From Gloeobacterales cyanobacterium ES-bin-313 (GTDB lineage: Bacteria; Cyanobacteriota; Cyanobacteriia; Gloeobacterales; Gloeobacteraceae): DNA of 64,000 nt. Shown here piece after piece: positions 1 to 9,193 of the stretch. The stretch is from contig JACMLN010000125.1 in the NCBI GenBank assembly GCA_014379585.1, positions 1 to 64,000 of the forward strand. Direction: 5' to 3'. Under the pieces are notes generated by a model. That model was given only the letters and a program-made list of their open reading frames with translations, had not been told where the DNA came from and ran no database searches. Within the stretch, counting starts at the first letter, position 1, and the number at the start of each line of letters is the position of its first letter. The position numbers and the translations under genes are program-made.

Positions 1-349
1 GGGGTTGCCCCCTGGGAAGATAGCCCGATGCCAGGAAATTATTCTTACATCCCGAAGACTTCAGAGCTTTCATGCTTCTGGGGTCTTTTGGTCTTTGGGG
101 ACTATTTACTAATGAATCTAGACACGCTTGAACATCTGCTAACTCAAGTCGCTCTGGGAAGGAAGTTCAGCCACTTCAAGTAATACTATTGCGTGCCTCG
201 TGGGTACATTTCTCGGATAAAAGTTTCAGGGATTTGGTTGAGTGCGGTTACTTCTTAATCTCGCGATGGCGGTGGGTGGAGGGTGCGGTATTGCGCAGGT
301 ATTTTTAACATATGTCTGATATCCTTGCTTAGTAAACAAGGGTCGGCCA
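1..349. other. Intergenic region, no gene seen
   Basis: No convincing reading frame on either strand. The only structure noted is a terminator-like hairpin near position 56-89 (listed separately). No clear -35/-10 pair was recognised upstream of the GTG start at 350. Confidence 0.5.
56..89 (+). terminator. Possible intrinsic terminator of an upstream gene
   Basis: An imperfect stem (positions 56-67 pairing with 74-86, with two G-T pairs and one bulge) is followed by a short T run. It could end a plus-strand gene lying left of the window. The pairing is imperfect and the T run is only four bases, so this is weak. Confidence 0.3.
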
Positions 350-1495
350 GTGTCTACATCATCTAGTCCACCACTGCAGAATCGGCTAAGGCAGCTGCGT
401 AGTCGCCTAGGTCTTAGCCAGCAGGATCTAGCCCGAGCCGCCGGCATTACCCGCCAAACTGTTGGTGGCATCGAAACTGGTCTGTACGCCCCGTCTGCCC
501 ATGTGGCGTTGCGTATGGCTCAAGCGTTGAGTTGCAGGGTGGAGGACATCTTCTGGCTAGAAGAGTTGAAGACAACGCTGCAAGCAGTCTGTCGAAACGA
601 TGCTGTGTTTAAAGCAGGCCAACCCTTGCTCTTAGCAGCAGTGGGCCAACGGTGGGTAGCCCATCCTCTAGAAGGCGAGGCAGCATTCAGATCAGAGATG
701 ATTCCTGCCGATGCTATTGCCCTCAAGGACGGGTCAGAGATAGAAGTTGAACTGCTCGATACACCTGAGAGATTGGCCGGGACGCTCGTGCTAGCAGGCT
801 GTTCACCAGCCTTTTCGCTCTTGAGCCGATTGTCAGAGCGTTGGTCAGCGGAGTTGCGCGTGCATTGGCTGTTTGCGAACAGCACCCGCGCCCTGGCGCA
901 CTTAGCAAACGGAGAAGTGCACGCTGCTGGTGTACACCTAATAGATCCAGCGAGCGGCGAGTGCAACCAAGGGTTTGTTCGCCGAGCCTTACCGGGCTTG
1001 GACAGCGTACTTGTCACCCTGGGCTGGTGGCAAGAGGGCCTGCTAGTCGCACCAGGCAATCCTCGAAACTTGAAAAAGGGAGCGGACTTGGCACAACCTG
1101 GCGTGTGCATCGTGAACCGCGAAGCGGGGGCGGGCTGCCGCCACCTACTCGAGGGCGTCCTGCAGCAAGAAGGGGTTCCCTTCCAGGCTGTGCAGGGGTT
1201 CAGCAAACAACTAGGGGATCACCAGGCAGTCGCCCGGGCAGTAGCTGCAGGCAGATCCGATGGGGCAGTGAGTACAGAAGCGATCGCTAAGATCTACTCC
1301 CTCGATTTTGTTCCTTGGCGACGGGTACGCTTCGACCTTGCAATCCCGCGCGCCTACCTGACGAGTCCGCCAATGCAGCGGTTGATCGACGCCTTGCAGA
1401 ACTCGCAGGTTCGCCGCCAGTTGCAGCAGTTGGCCGGATACGACACTCGACAGACTGGTGAGATCGTTACGGAGGGTGCAGGCAGTGAACCTTAA
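350..1495 (+). CDS. Xre-type HTH regulator with PBP-like sensor domain
   Basis: A 381-residue one-component regulator. Residues about 12-66 form a Cro/C1-type helix-turn-helix (SQQDLARAAGITRQTVGGIE is the recognition region). Residues about 95-370 resemble the PBP-like domain found fused to such HTHs (PF12727 type), including the NREAGAGCR segment typical of the ligand pocket. Known relatives are thought to sense a small ligand, often linked to molybdate or metal metabolism; the ligand here cannot be read from sequence. The start is GTG at 350 and no strong Shine-Dalgarno is visible. The 3' end overlaps or nearly abuts the TonB receptor gene, so the two are probably co-transcribed and the receptor may be part of its regulon. 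Confidence 0.85.
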   Translation: MSTSSSPPLQNRLRQLRSRLGLSQQDLARAAGITRQTVGGIETGLYAPSAHVALRMAQALSCRVEDIFWLEELKTTLQAVCRNDAVFKAGQPLLLAAVGQRWVAHPLEGEAAFRSEMIPADAIALKDGSEIEVELLDTPERLAGTLVLAGCSPAFSLLSRLSERWSAELRVHWLFANSTRALAHLANGEVHAAGVHLIDPASGECNQGFVRRALPGLDSVLVTLGWWQEGLLVAPGNPRNLKKGADLAQPGVCIVNREAGAGCRHLLEGVLQQEGVPFQAVQGFSKQLGDHQAVARAVAAGRSDGAVSTEAIAKIYSLDFVPWRRVRFDLAIPRAYLTSPPMQRLIDALQNSQVRRQLQQLAGYDTRQTGEIVTEGAGSEP

Positions 1496-4103
1496 TAGAT
1501 ATATTTCCTGCTTGGGGATTGCTTGGTGCCTGGTGCTTCAGGAAACTACCTTCGTCCTAGCAAACCCGGATCCGTCACTGCCGCAACTGCGGCAGCAGGC
1601 ACGCACCAAGGCAGCAGATCTGCTCGCACAGAATGCTACTGAACGGCCAGATCCACCGACAGCCCAGAGAATATCCCCCATTTCTCCAGTTGCCGACACC
1701 GACGAAGCGAACACCGTTCTCGATGAAGTGACTGTCACCGCCACCCGCCGTGCAGTGCGCCAGCGGGAGACGACAACGACCACCTACGTAGTCAGTCAGC
1801 GTGACTTTAAAGCAACCGCTGCCCAAACGCTTACTGATGCCCTCACCTTGGTGCCTGGGTTCACGGGAATGACTGCACCGGGGGGAATTGCCCCAGCGGG
1901 GGCTGGTGGGGCTAACAACCTCTTCTTCCTCCGTGGTTTCGACGACCAGCGCTTCCAGATCCTCCGAGACGGACGGTCGCTGCAGCGACCAGCCAACGGA
2001 CGTACTGACATCTCCCGCTTCAGCGTCGATACCCTAGAGCGCATTGAGGTGGTGAGCGGTGGTGCCACACTGCGCTATGGGGCGGGAGCGGTAGGCGGAG
2101 TGATCAACTTGATCACACAGACACCCAAAGGGCCACCAAAACTCACCCTTTCCTACCAGGCAGGTTCCTACGGATTCAACAAGTACTTGGCGAAGTACGG
2201 CGGCGGCGACGACACGTTCAGCTACAACCTGGTCTACTCTGGGCTGGTTGCCTTCAACGACTATCCGTACTCGGTGAACATGCCTAACCAGGCCATCTTC
2301 TACGGTCCGACGGTCAACCCACAGTCCATACCACCCAACCGCATCGCTCCAGCCAACTATCCGAACGGACGCAACTCTCTCGATGTCGGCGGCCCAGCAG
2401 CGGGCGATCTTGCTAACAGCGGCGCGATTGTCCTGTTCGGCTTTCTAAAACCCGAAGTCGGCCCGCCTGTCGCTGTCCGCGGTGTCAATAACACCAACAA
2501 CACAGCTCTCGACAACTACACCATAAAGCTCGTCTTCAAGCCAGACCCCAAAGATCGCCTCATCTTAGATCTCAACCTCCAGAACTACACCTCGCTGTTA
2601 AGTAACCCCGGATCGGTTTACCGCAATGCCTGCTTCGGCGGTGCATCGGCAGCAGCCAATCCGGTGCTCGCTCTCAACCGCTTCTCCCCCGTCGATTGGC
2701 GCGGCAACCCACTGCCTTGCGACCAGCAGCGCTACGTCGTCCGCACCCCGACTAGCACCCAAACATTGCCCTTTAACTACAACACCAGCCTCGACGGTGT
2801 GACAGTCTTCCCGACCGGGCAGTCCTACCCATCCGTCGAAGCAGCCACCGCTGATTCGGCCTATTTTCTGCAGGTCAACCAAGTGCAGACTGACACTAGT
2901 TTGATCTGGGAGCACGACCTCTCGCCGACAACCAGTCTCAACAGCTACGTCTCGTTCTATCGGTTCGTCACTCCGCGTCAGGTACCGCCTCTGTTTGCTT
3001 TTAATACAAATGTTGAACTTGGCCAGCCCCTTCCTGGTCCCCCTGGTCAACGCTTCGCCCCTTTTTCGGTGCAACCGTACACCAACGGACGACGTTGGGA
3101 GGTGCAGAGTGCAGTGACTTCTCAGTTATCGCCTGGCCACACGCTCAACGCTGGGGTGCAATTCCTGGAGGACTTTAGCTTCCAGCAACCGACCGTCCAA
3201 GCCAGTGTCTTCGAGCGGGCGATCGCGCGCCTCGCCTTGTTTGTGACCAACGACATCAACTTTGATGCCCAGTGGAACCTCAACATCGGGTTTCGCTACA
3301 CACTCAGCTCGCAGTTTGGAGCAGTCGGTACCCCTGCCTTCGGGGTGCGCTACAGCCCGAACCGCTGGCTGTCGCTGCGTTCCAACTGGTCGCAGGTGTT
3401 TACGGCCCCAGCACTGTCGAATCTGTTTGCGGCTGGAGCCAACTTCCTGGCCAACCCCGGCCTGCGCCCGGAGGCTGGGATCACTTACGACATCGGGGCA
3501 GACATCACCCCTGCCAATAACCTCTCGCTACGGCTGACCTATTTCGAGACCTACATTGACGGTTTCTTCACCAATGTGGCGATTCCTAACCCGAATGCGA
3601 CCAACCCAGCTTCCCCCTCCTTCGGCTTCAACTTCCTCACCCAGCCTCAGAACCTGGGCAGTCGGCGTGCTTCGGGGTTCGAACTCGACGCGCTTTGGCG
3701 TCTTGACGAGCAGTGGCAAGCACGGGTGGCTTGGACTAACAGCGATGTACGCAACTATGGGCTGACAGACCAGACCGCCCAGCCGACCTTCCCATACTTT
3801 TACGGTTATCAAGACCCGCTCGTACCCTTCAACGCCCTGACAGCGAGTTTGAGTTATAGCAACCGTGGCTGGTTCGTGGCCTTGAATGGTCATTACGATG
3901 GCGGCAAGCGTCGCCCCAACTCCTTAGATTTAGTGCCTGCCTTCGCCACCCTCGATCTAGCACTAGAGGTGCCACTCACTCACTCCTTCACGCTTACGGC
4001 GAACGTGCTGAACCTGACCGACAGTCAGTACGAACTGATTCCGGGTGCGCCTGCGCCAGGGACAACTTTCCGGCTCGGCGGGCGGGTGGAGGTGGGTGAA
4101 TAG
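1485..4103 (+). CDS. TonB-dependent outer-membrane receptor
   Basis: An 872-residue outer-membrane ligand-gated porin. The preferred start is GTG at 1485: GGAGG at 1471-1475 is nine bases upstream and the product then begins with a signal peptide ending around FVLA. A longer frame opens at 1458 but has no ribosome site. After the signal come a low-complexity linker, a TonB-box-like segment (DEVTVTATRR), a plug domain (about residues 75-200, with RGFDDQRFQILRDG and a GGVINLIT end) and a long beta-barrel. The start lies inside the last codons of the upstream regulator, suggesting translational coupling. The substrate (siderophore, cobalamin, other metal chelate) is not determinable. C-ending codons and higher GC than the rest of the window hint at possible transfer. 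Confidence 0.9.
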   Translation: MNLNRYISCLGIAWCLVLQETTFVLANPDPSLPQLRQQARTKAADLLAQNATERPDPPTAQRISPISPVADTDEANTVLDEVTVTATRRAVRQRETTTTTYVVSQRDFKATAAQTLTDALTLVPGFTGMTAPGGIAPAGAGGANNLFFLRGFDDQRFQILRDGRSLQRPANGRTDISRFSVDTLERIEVVSGGATLRYGAGAVGGVINLITQTPKGPPKLTLSYQAGSYGFNKYLAKYGGGDDTFSYNLVYSGLVAFNDYPYSVNMPNQAIFYGPTVNPQSIPPNRIAPANYPNGRNSLDVGGPAAGDLANSGAIVLFGFLKPEVGPPVAVRGVNNTNNTALDNYTIKLVFKPDPKDRLILDLNLQNYTSLLSNPGSVYRNACFGGASAAANPVLALNRFSPVDWRGNPLPCDQQRYVVRTPTSTQTLPFNYNTSLDGVTVFPTGQSYPSVEAATADSAYFLQVNQVQTDTSLIWEHDLSPTTSLNSYVSFYRFVTPRQVPPLFAFNTNVELGQPLPGPPGQRFAPFSVQPYTNGRRWEVQSAVTSQLSPGHTLNAGVQFLEDFSFQQPTVQASVFERAIARLALFVTNDINFDAQWNLNIGFRYTLSSQFGAVGTPAFGVRYSPNRWLSLRSNWSQVFTAPALSNLFAAGANFLANPGLRPEAGITYDIGADITPANNLSLRLTYFETYIDGFFTNVAIPNPNATNPASPSFGFNFLTQPQNLGSRRASGFELDALWRLDEQWQARVAWTNSDVRNYGLTDQTAQPTFPYFYGYQDPLVPFNALTASLSYSNRGWFVALNGHYDGGKRRPNSLDLVPAFATLDLALEVPLTHSFTLTANVLNLTDSQYELIPGAPAPGTTFRLGGRVEVGE

Positions 4104-4153
4104 ACCCTTATTCTATGTGACATTGACAGTGCCGTCTTTACTCAACAAACTGA

Positions 4154-4969
4154 CTATAGACAATCAGTTTTTAAAATGGGTAGCCGAAAGAGCTTGCGGG
4201 CATTGTCTGTGGTTAATGCAGCAAGATCAGCTTCGCTGAGTCCGCGTAACTCCGCGACTTTCTCGGCAACATGGGCAACGTAGGCTGGTTCGTTGCGTCT
4301 TCCACGCTTCGGGATCGGTGCGAGGAAAGGACAATCCGTTTCGATCAGTAATTGTGCGGAAGGAACAATACTCACTGATTGTTGCAGCAGTTGAGCATTC
4401 TTGAAAGTAACGATCCCGCTGAAACTGATATACATACCTAAGTCGCAAAACCACTCAGTTTCTTCCGGTGAGCCACCCCAGCAGTGCATCACTCCTTTGA
4501 CGGAGCCAACGTCTTGGAGAATGCGACGACAGGCTTCGGCTGCATCGCGGCAATGAATAATCACGGGCAAATCTTGTTCCTGGGCGATCGCAATCTGAGC
4601 ACGAAAGGCTTCTTCTTGTGGCTCAAGATTTTCGGCCTTAAAAAAATCTAAGCCTGTTTCGCCAATGGCAACCACACGCTTGTCTGATTGGGCATAGGCA
4701 CGAATCTGTGAAGCTACCCCTTCTTTCCACGTTTTTTCTACATCGAGAGGATGTAGGCCAATGGCTAAGAATACTTCAGGAAAGCGATCTGCTAGCGCCT
4801 GCATACCAGGAAAATCAGCGGGTGTCACACAGGCGTGGACGAGCTGCACAACGCCTGCTGAACGCCAATTCGCTGCTACTGTATCGAGATCTGGTTCAAA
4901 ATTTTTGTAATTGATATGAACGTGGGTATCAATGAGTTCATGAATAGCGCTTGCCATGGCAAAAGACAT
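4154..4969 (-). CDS. tatD: TatD family metal-dependent hydrolase / DNase
   Basis: A 271-residue TIM-barrel hydrolase of the TatD family, known as 3'-5' exo/endodeoxyribonucleases with a two-metal centre. The N-terminal metal ligands are in DTHVH (about residues 14-18). Further family motifs are the IGETGLDF segment carrying the glutamate ligand, VIIHCRDA, a second His motif in GVMHCW, and the final ETDCPFLAP aspartate motif. Length is normal for the family. Two in-frame ATGs (4969 and 4957) are both possible and neither has a clear ribosome site. The gene converges on the TonB receptor with about 50 bases between stops. Confidence 0.93.
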   Translation of the reverse strand: MSFAMASAIHELIDTHVHINYKNFEPDLDTVAANWRSAGVVQLVHACVTPADFPGMQALADRFPEVFLAIGLHPLDVEKTWKEGVASQIRAYAQSDKRVVAIGETGLDFFKAENLEPQEEAFRAQIAIAQEQDLPVIIHCRDAAEACRRILQDVGSVKGVMHCWGGSPEETEWFCDLGMYISFSGIVTFKNAQLLQQSVSIVPSAQLLIETDCPFLAPIPKRGRRNEPAYVAHVAEKVAELRGLSEADLAALTTDNARKLFRLPILKTDCL

Positions 4970-5067
4970 AGGTATTTCGTCATGATCTTAACTCAGTCCC
5001 TCGGAAGGCTGGTTTCTGGAAGCGCAAAGCCTTAAACTGAGTGAACTTTGCGTTTTGAAGTGTAGCC

Positions 5068-5625
5068 ATGCGGATTCATCCAATCGAACCTGAAAATGCT
5101 GATAAGCAGTTAAAAACTGTCTTTGCAAGCTTAGAAAAAATGTACGGCACTGCTTTGAATCCCTTGCGAGTCCTTGCTCACAAGCCCCAAGCGATGCGGG
5201 CTGTTATGCAACTGTATGCTGCTATTCATGAACACAGCGCTACAATCTCCGATGAATTAAAAGAACTGATCAGTCTGCGTATTGCTCAGATCAATGGCTG
5301 CCGCATCTACTGTGTGCCCATGCATACCTTCATGCTGCACAAACTTGGAACCCCCGAAGATAAGATCCGTAGCTTGGTTCGCTACGCCACGAGCGATCTC
5401 TACACAGACGCTGAGAAAATTGCCATTGAGTACGCAGAGCGGATTACAGTTCCTGCCACCACAGTGACCGAAAACCTCTTTGGAAGACTCAAAGCGCACT
5501 ACAGCGATGTGGATATCGTTGAGTTAACAACTGTGATCAGTACGTTGAACTTCTGGACAAAGTTCATCGACGCCCTTGAAATTCCTTTGGACGATGTCTT
5601 CAAAGAAGTCCCAGCCTCTGGTTAG
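5068..5625 (+). CDS. AhpD-like / carboxymuconolactone decarboxylase family protein
   Basis: A 185-residue all-helical protein of the CMD/AhpD superfamily, cytoplasmic. The core reads ELISLRIAQINGC followed by RIYCVPMH (residues about 66-86). In most members the redox centre is CxxC followed by a His three residues later. Here the two cysteines (C78 and C82) are separated by three residues, so the motif is CxxxC-xxx-H. Peroxidase or disulfide reductase activity is therefore plausible but not assured. The conserved Glu-rich helix (TDAEKIAIEYAE) and the C-terminal NFWTKF helix are present. It is monocistronic by position and divergent from tatD. Confidence 0.85.
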   Translation: MRIHPIEPENADKQLKTVFASLEKMYGTALNPLRVLAHKPQAMRAVMQLYAAIHEHSATISDELKELISLRIAQINGCRIYCVPMHTFMLHKLGTPEDKIRSLVRYATSDLYTDAEKIAIEYAERITVPATTVTENLFGRLKAHYSDVDIVELTTVISTLNFWTKFIDALEIPLDDVFKEVPASG

Positions 5626-5710
5626 ATTTTCGATTTTTCAAGTCAGCATCCAAGTGATATGCGGATAGATGGGCATGAGCAAAAATGTTTCGATCCCCTC
5701 AAACGAAGCA

Positions 5711-8128
5711 TTAGAGCAGTCTTAATGGATCCACATCTACGGAGATGCTGACTCCTGTTTGGGGACTAAACCCACTTAGGAGTTCTTGGAGTCGATGTCT
5801 GCCTTGGGATCCACTCGGATTTTTGAGTAATAGTTGCCAGCGGTAGCGTCCAGCAACGCGTTCGACGGTGCAAGGTGCTGGGCCAAGGATATTGCCCTCA
5901 AAGTCTGTAGAACCATCCAAGATCGTCGCCAGGGCTTCAGCGACAGCAATCACACGCCCTTCTTGAACCCCAGTCAGTTGCAGAGCGATCAGCTGCACGA
6001 AGGGAGGATAGTTGAGGGCTTGACGCTCGTCGAGTTCTTTCTCGATAAAACTTTCAAAACGATAGGTGCAGGTGGCTTCGACCACAGGATGATCTGGGGC
6101 GTAGGTTTGAAGGATCACACGGCCAGGATCGTCGCCCCTCCCAGCTCTCCCTGCAACTTGGGTGAGCAACTGAAAAGCCCTTTCGCTGGCTCGAAAATCT
6201 GGCATGTTGAGCAGACCATCAGCGGCTAAGATCCCAACCAAGGTCACTTGGGGGAGATCTAAACCCTTCGCAAGCATCTGGGTGCCGACGAGGACATCAG
6301 CTTCTCCTTGGGCAAATTGATCGATGATCTGGCGATGGGCATTTTTGCGGCTAGTCGTGTCTCGATCAAATCGTAAAATCTTCAGATCTGGAAAGAGTTC
6401 TTCGATTTGGGCGGCAATGCGCTGGGTACCTGCCCCGAAATACCGCAAACTTGGCGAGCTACAAGCAGGACAGTTGCGCGGTTGAGAACGACTGTAATTA
6501 CAGTAGTGACAACGTAAATGTTCACCTGTTGGTAGACGATGATAGGTCAAAGACACCGCACAGTTGGGACAGCGCAAGGTTTCGCCACAACTACGGCACA
6601 TGACGAAGGTGCTATAACCACGTCGATTGATAAATAAAATCCCCTGTTTACCTGCTTCTTTCATGTCTACTAAGGCATGTTGGAGGCGACGACTAAAGGG
6701 AGTGAGATTGCCGTCAGCTAACTCTTCGCGCATATCGACAACCTCGACCCCAGGCATCGGGCGATCCGCGACTCGCTTTGTAAGTTGTAAATGCAAATAC
6801 TCGCCAGACTGAGAGCGCTGATAGGACTCGGAATCGGGGGTCGCTGAACCGAGAAGTAGCGGACAACCGCAGATTTCTGATCGCCAAAGAGCGACAGTTC
6901 GAGCATGGTAGCAAGGTGCAGGCCGATCCTGCTTGTAAGAACTGTCATGTTCTTCGTCCAGGATAATCAGTCCTAGTTTTGGCAGTGGCGCAAAAATTGC
7001 TGAACGCGTCCCAATCACAACTTGAGGTTCATGGGTAAGCATTGTTCGCCACGTATCGTAGCGCTCCCCTTCGGAAAGAGCAGAGTGGTAGACCAAGACC
7101 TGTGCCCCAAACCGGGCTGTAAATCGGTCTGTCAGTTGAGGGGTCAAGCCAATTTCAGGTACCAAGACAAGCGCCGATTCCCCACGCGCCAACACAGGTG
7201 CAATCGCTTGAAGGTAAACTTCTGTTTTTCCAGAACCAGTCACCCCTTGGATGAGAACAGTGCCAGATTTCATTTCTTTCAGGCGTTCAACAACAATCTG
7301 CTGTTCGGGTGTTAAGAGTTTTGGCTGATCCTTAGGCGCAAGGGGGACGGCTCCGCGCTGCATGACTCGGTCACTTAGCTGTACACGGCCTAGTTTGTGT
7401 AGCGTACTCAGCATGACTCTCGTCGTATGGGCCTCAGCCACAAAGGATTCGACGGTTGCTTCCCCACCGACAGACCGAAGGGTTTGGATCACGGCTGCCT
7501 GACGAGTCGTTAAACCCTCTTGATCCTCATTCACTAAGGTCACTATCTGTTGAGTTCTTACTCTCGGTGGTTCTGGAGCCACCAAATAGCTTTCAACGAG
7601 TCCCCGACGAAGCAAATCTGTCAGCCCCAAGCGAGCACGCGGAACCCGCTGTTGTAAAAACCGCCAACTAGCATGAGGCTCTTTTTGAGCGCGCAAAAAC
7701 GCTAAAAGGATCTTTCCATCCTGACTAAGACCCCATTCCGCCATCGGGTTAGCCTGCTGGGCTAAACGAATACGGCGTTGGGAGCGACTGAGCAATCCTG
7801 GCGGTAATGCTGTTTCAATGACGCGAGCAAGGGGAGCCAGGTAATATTCGGCGACTCGCTCCAAAATATGCCAAAAGCTAGCGGGTAGAAAGCCCTCTCC
7901 CAGGACTTCCTCGACGGTTTTTACCTGAGATGCATCAAGATCCCCAGGCAAACACTCAGAGCAACTGAGCACAATCCCACCCATGCGCTGGGAGCCAAAA
8001 GGCACGCTGACCACGTCCCCACTGGCAACAACCATCCCAGGAGCAAGTCGATAGGTGTAGGTGCGGCAATGGCTTGGGGCATCGACGAGTACCTGTACCC
8101 AAATTGTTGCCTCGCAGGTTAACTCCAT
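5711..8128 (-). CDS. priA: Primosomal protein N' (replication restart helicase PriA)
   Basis: About 805 residues. PriA is the 3'-5' DNA helicase that reloads the replisome at collapsed forks. N-terminal 3'-DNA-binding and winged-helix regions are followed by Walker A GVTGSGKT (about residue 298 counted from the longest frame), Walker B DEEH (about 394), and eight cysteines arranged as two zinc-binding clusters (about 505-555: CRSCGETLRCPNC, then CHYC and CPAC). Helicase lobe 2 contains GTQMLAKGLDLPQVTLVG and the arginine-finger region QVAGRAGRG. ATG at 8128 is chosen although the purine-rich stretch just upstream sits very close. A GTG at 8137 is the alternative. Confidence 0.96.
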   Translation of the reverse strand: MELTCEATIWVQVLVDAPSHCRTYTYRLAPGMVVASGDVVSVPFGSQRMGGIVLSCSECLPGDLDASQVKTVEEVLGEGFLPASFWHILERVAEYYLAPLARVIETALPPGLLSRSQRRIRLAQQANPMAEWGLSQDGKILLAFLRAQKEPHASWRFLQQRVPRARLGLTDLLRRGLVESYLVAPEPPRVRTQQIVTLVNEDQEGLTTRQAAVIQTLRSVGGEATVESFVAEAHTTRVMLSTLHKLGRVQLSDRVMQRGAVPLAPKDQPKLLTPEQQIVVERLKEMKSGTVLIQGVTGSGKTEVYLQAIAPVLARGESALVLVPEIGLTPQLTDRFTARFGAQVLVYHSALSEGERYDTWRTMLTHEPQVVIGTRSAIFAPLPKLGLIILDEEHDSSYKQDRPAPCYHARTVALWRSEICGCPLLLGSATPDSESYQRSQSGEYLHLQLTKRVADRPMPGVEVVDMREELADGNLTPFSRRLQHALVDMKEAGKQGILFINRRGYSTFVMCRSCGETLRCPNCAVSLTYHRLPTGEHLRCHYCNYSRSQPRNCPACSSPSLRYFGAGTQRIAAQIEELFPDLKILRFDRDTTSRKNAHRQIIDQFAQGEADVLVGTQMLAKGLDLPQVTLVGILAADGLLNMPDFRASERAFQLLTQVAGRAGRGDDPGRVILQTYAPDHPVVEATCTYRFESFIEKELDERQALNYPPFVQLIALQLTGVQEGRVIAVAEALATILDGSTDFEGNILGPAPCTVERVAGRYRWQLLLKNPSGSQGRHRLQELLSGFSPQTGVSISVDVDPLRLL

Positions 8129-8344
8129 GCTCCTCACTGAAAACTAGACATAGCCTATAGTACCTGGGTGGACACTAGATATAGGTTGCCGGACGCTGCC
8201 AGACAGTAAAATACCAAAACCCAAAACGGCTTCAACAAAAGCAGTTTCACGGAAAAACTGTGTGGCACCACACGCTTACAATTTTCGAAATTAGCTTTTT
8301 GGTGGGTTTTTAACTAGAGTGCAAATAGTGATTTTGGTGCATCC
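8129..8344. promoter_or_regulatory. Divergent promoter region between priA and an unknown gene
   Basis: About 215 bases between divergent starts, AT-richer than the flanks, containing a small palindrome (GTGTGG next to CACCACAC near 8260-8275). No confident -35/-10 pair was assigned. Confidence 0.3.
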
Positions 8345-8767
8345 ATGCAAGCATATGAGTGGGAAAAGATTTTGACGATTGAGCAATTCCTTCAGGAATT
8401 AGAATCTCACTGTGAAACTACAGGGATCGTCACCCTTTCTTCGGGATTTGCTATCGACATCAAGCGCAGCCGCAGAGGAATGAAGTACGGTTATCAATCG
8501 AACCACAAACCGCTTTTCTTGAGCCAGTTCAAGGAGACTTTGGGAGTAGTGCTTAGGACTTTCAAGCGGGAAACAGTACAGATTGTCAATATGAAAGGTC
8601 AACCCATAGAGATTCCAGTAAAAGCATTGCGAATGTACTTTGTCGAGCTACGGGATCAGGAGTTAAGAGTCTGCAAAGTGACTCCAGAAGCTTGCTTTGC
8701 TGCTCAAAATACCGATGCTGAAACAGGAGAAGTCCTCCCTTTTGTCAGTGGGATCGAATATTGCTAA
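8345..8767 (+). CDS. Hypothetical protein, function unknown
   Basis: A 140-residue soluble protein I do not recognise. It has no signal peptide or membrane segment, is mixed alpha/beta in character and has a basic stretch near residues 43-50 (IKRSRRGMKYGY). The frame is open with normal codon use for the window, and the stop codon interlocks with that of the convergent downstream gene (shared bases 8764-8767), which supports it as real. A middle region (KRETVQIVNMKGQPIEIPVKALRMYF) looks like packed beta-strands. No function is proposed. Confidence 0.7.
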   Translation: MQAYEWEKILTIEQFLQELESHCETTGIVTLSSGFAIDIKRSRRGMKYGYQSNHKPLFLSQFKETLGVVLRTFKRETVQIVNMKGQPIEIPVKALRMYFVELRDQELRVCKVTPEACFAAQNTDAETGEVLPFVSGIEYC

Positions 8768-9072
8768 CGGTTGCGCAGGTGTTGGATAGAGGCGAGTAAA
8801 TCAGTCATGAAGATCATCAGACTGAATCCAACCAGTAAAATCACCAAGAAGATGGTGATCAAGTCGTAATAAAGGTCGCTTTCTAAGCGTTTGCGGGGGC
8901 TATGGGGCTGGACGTTTTCAGGCAAAGGTAGCGGCATCACCGCTTGGCTCGGAAAAGCCCACCACTGCTGATCGACAAGGTGCGGCTCGCTCCAATGATG
9001 GGTGCGGCACCAATCGCGCACCTGATTTGGTACTTTTGGGACAGCAGGTTTGTGTCTGTTTAGAGAATCCAT
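8764..9072 (-). CDS. Small membrane-anchored protein, unknown
   Basis: A 102-residue protein with a Trp/Pro-rich soluble N-terminal half (about 1-65) and one hydrophobic helix near residues 70-92 (ITIFLVILLVGFSLMIFM). It ends with a short positively charged tail, so it is likely an inner-membrane protein. Its stop codon overlaps that of the convergent gene at 8345. No family recognised. Start ATG at 9072 is assumed because no Shine-Dalgarno is obvious. Confidence 0.6.
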   Translation of the reverse strand: MDSLNRHKPAVPKVPNQVRDWCRTHHWSEPHLVDQQWWAFPSQAVMPLPLPENVQPHSPRKRLESDLYYDLITIFLVILLVGFSLMIFMTDLLASIQHLRNR

Positions 9073-9193
9073 AAAACGATTGGATACAGTCTCAGAGCTT
9101 TCAGCGTACCCTAGAAGCCATACTATCGTTGCTTTGCAACAAAATTCTCCATTTTTCTTGCCAGAAAGCTTCTAAAAATGTCAGATAGAGCAG

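Noticed and set aside
1458-1484. An upstream start for the TonB receptor
   Set aside because: GTG 1485 has GGAGG at proper spacing and gives a clean signal peptide.
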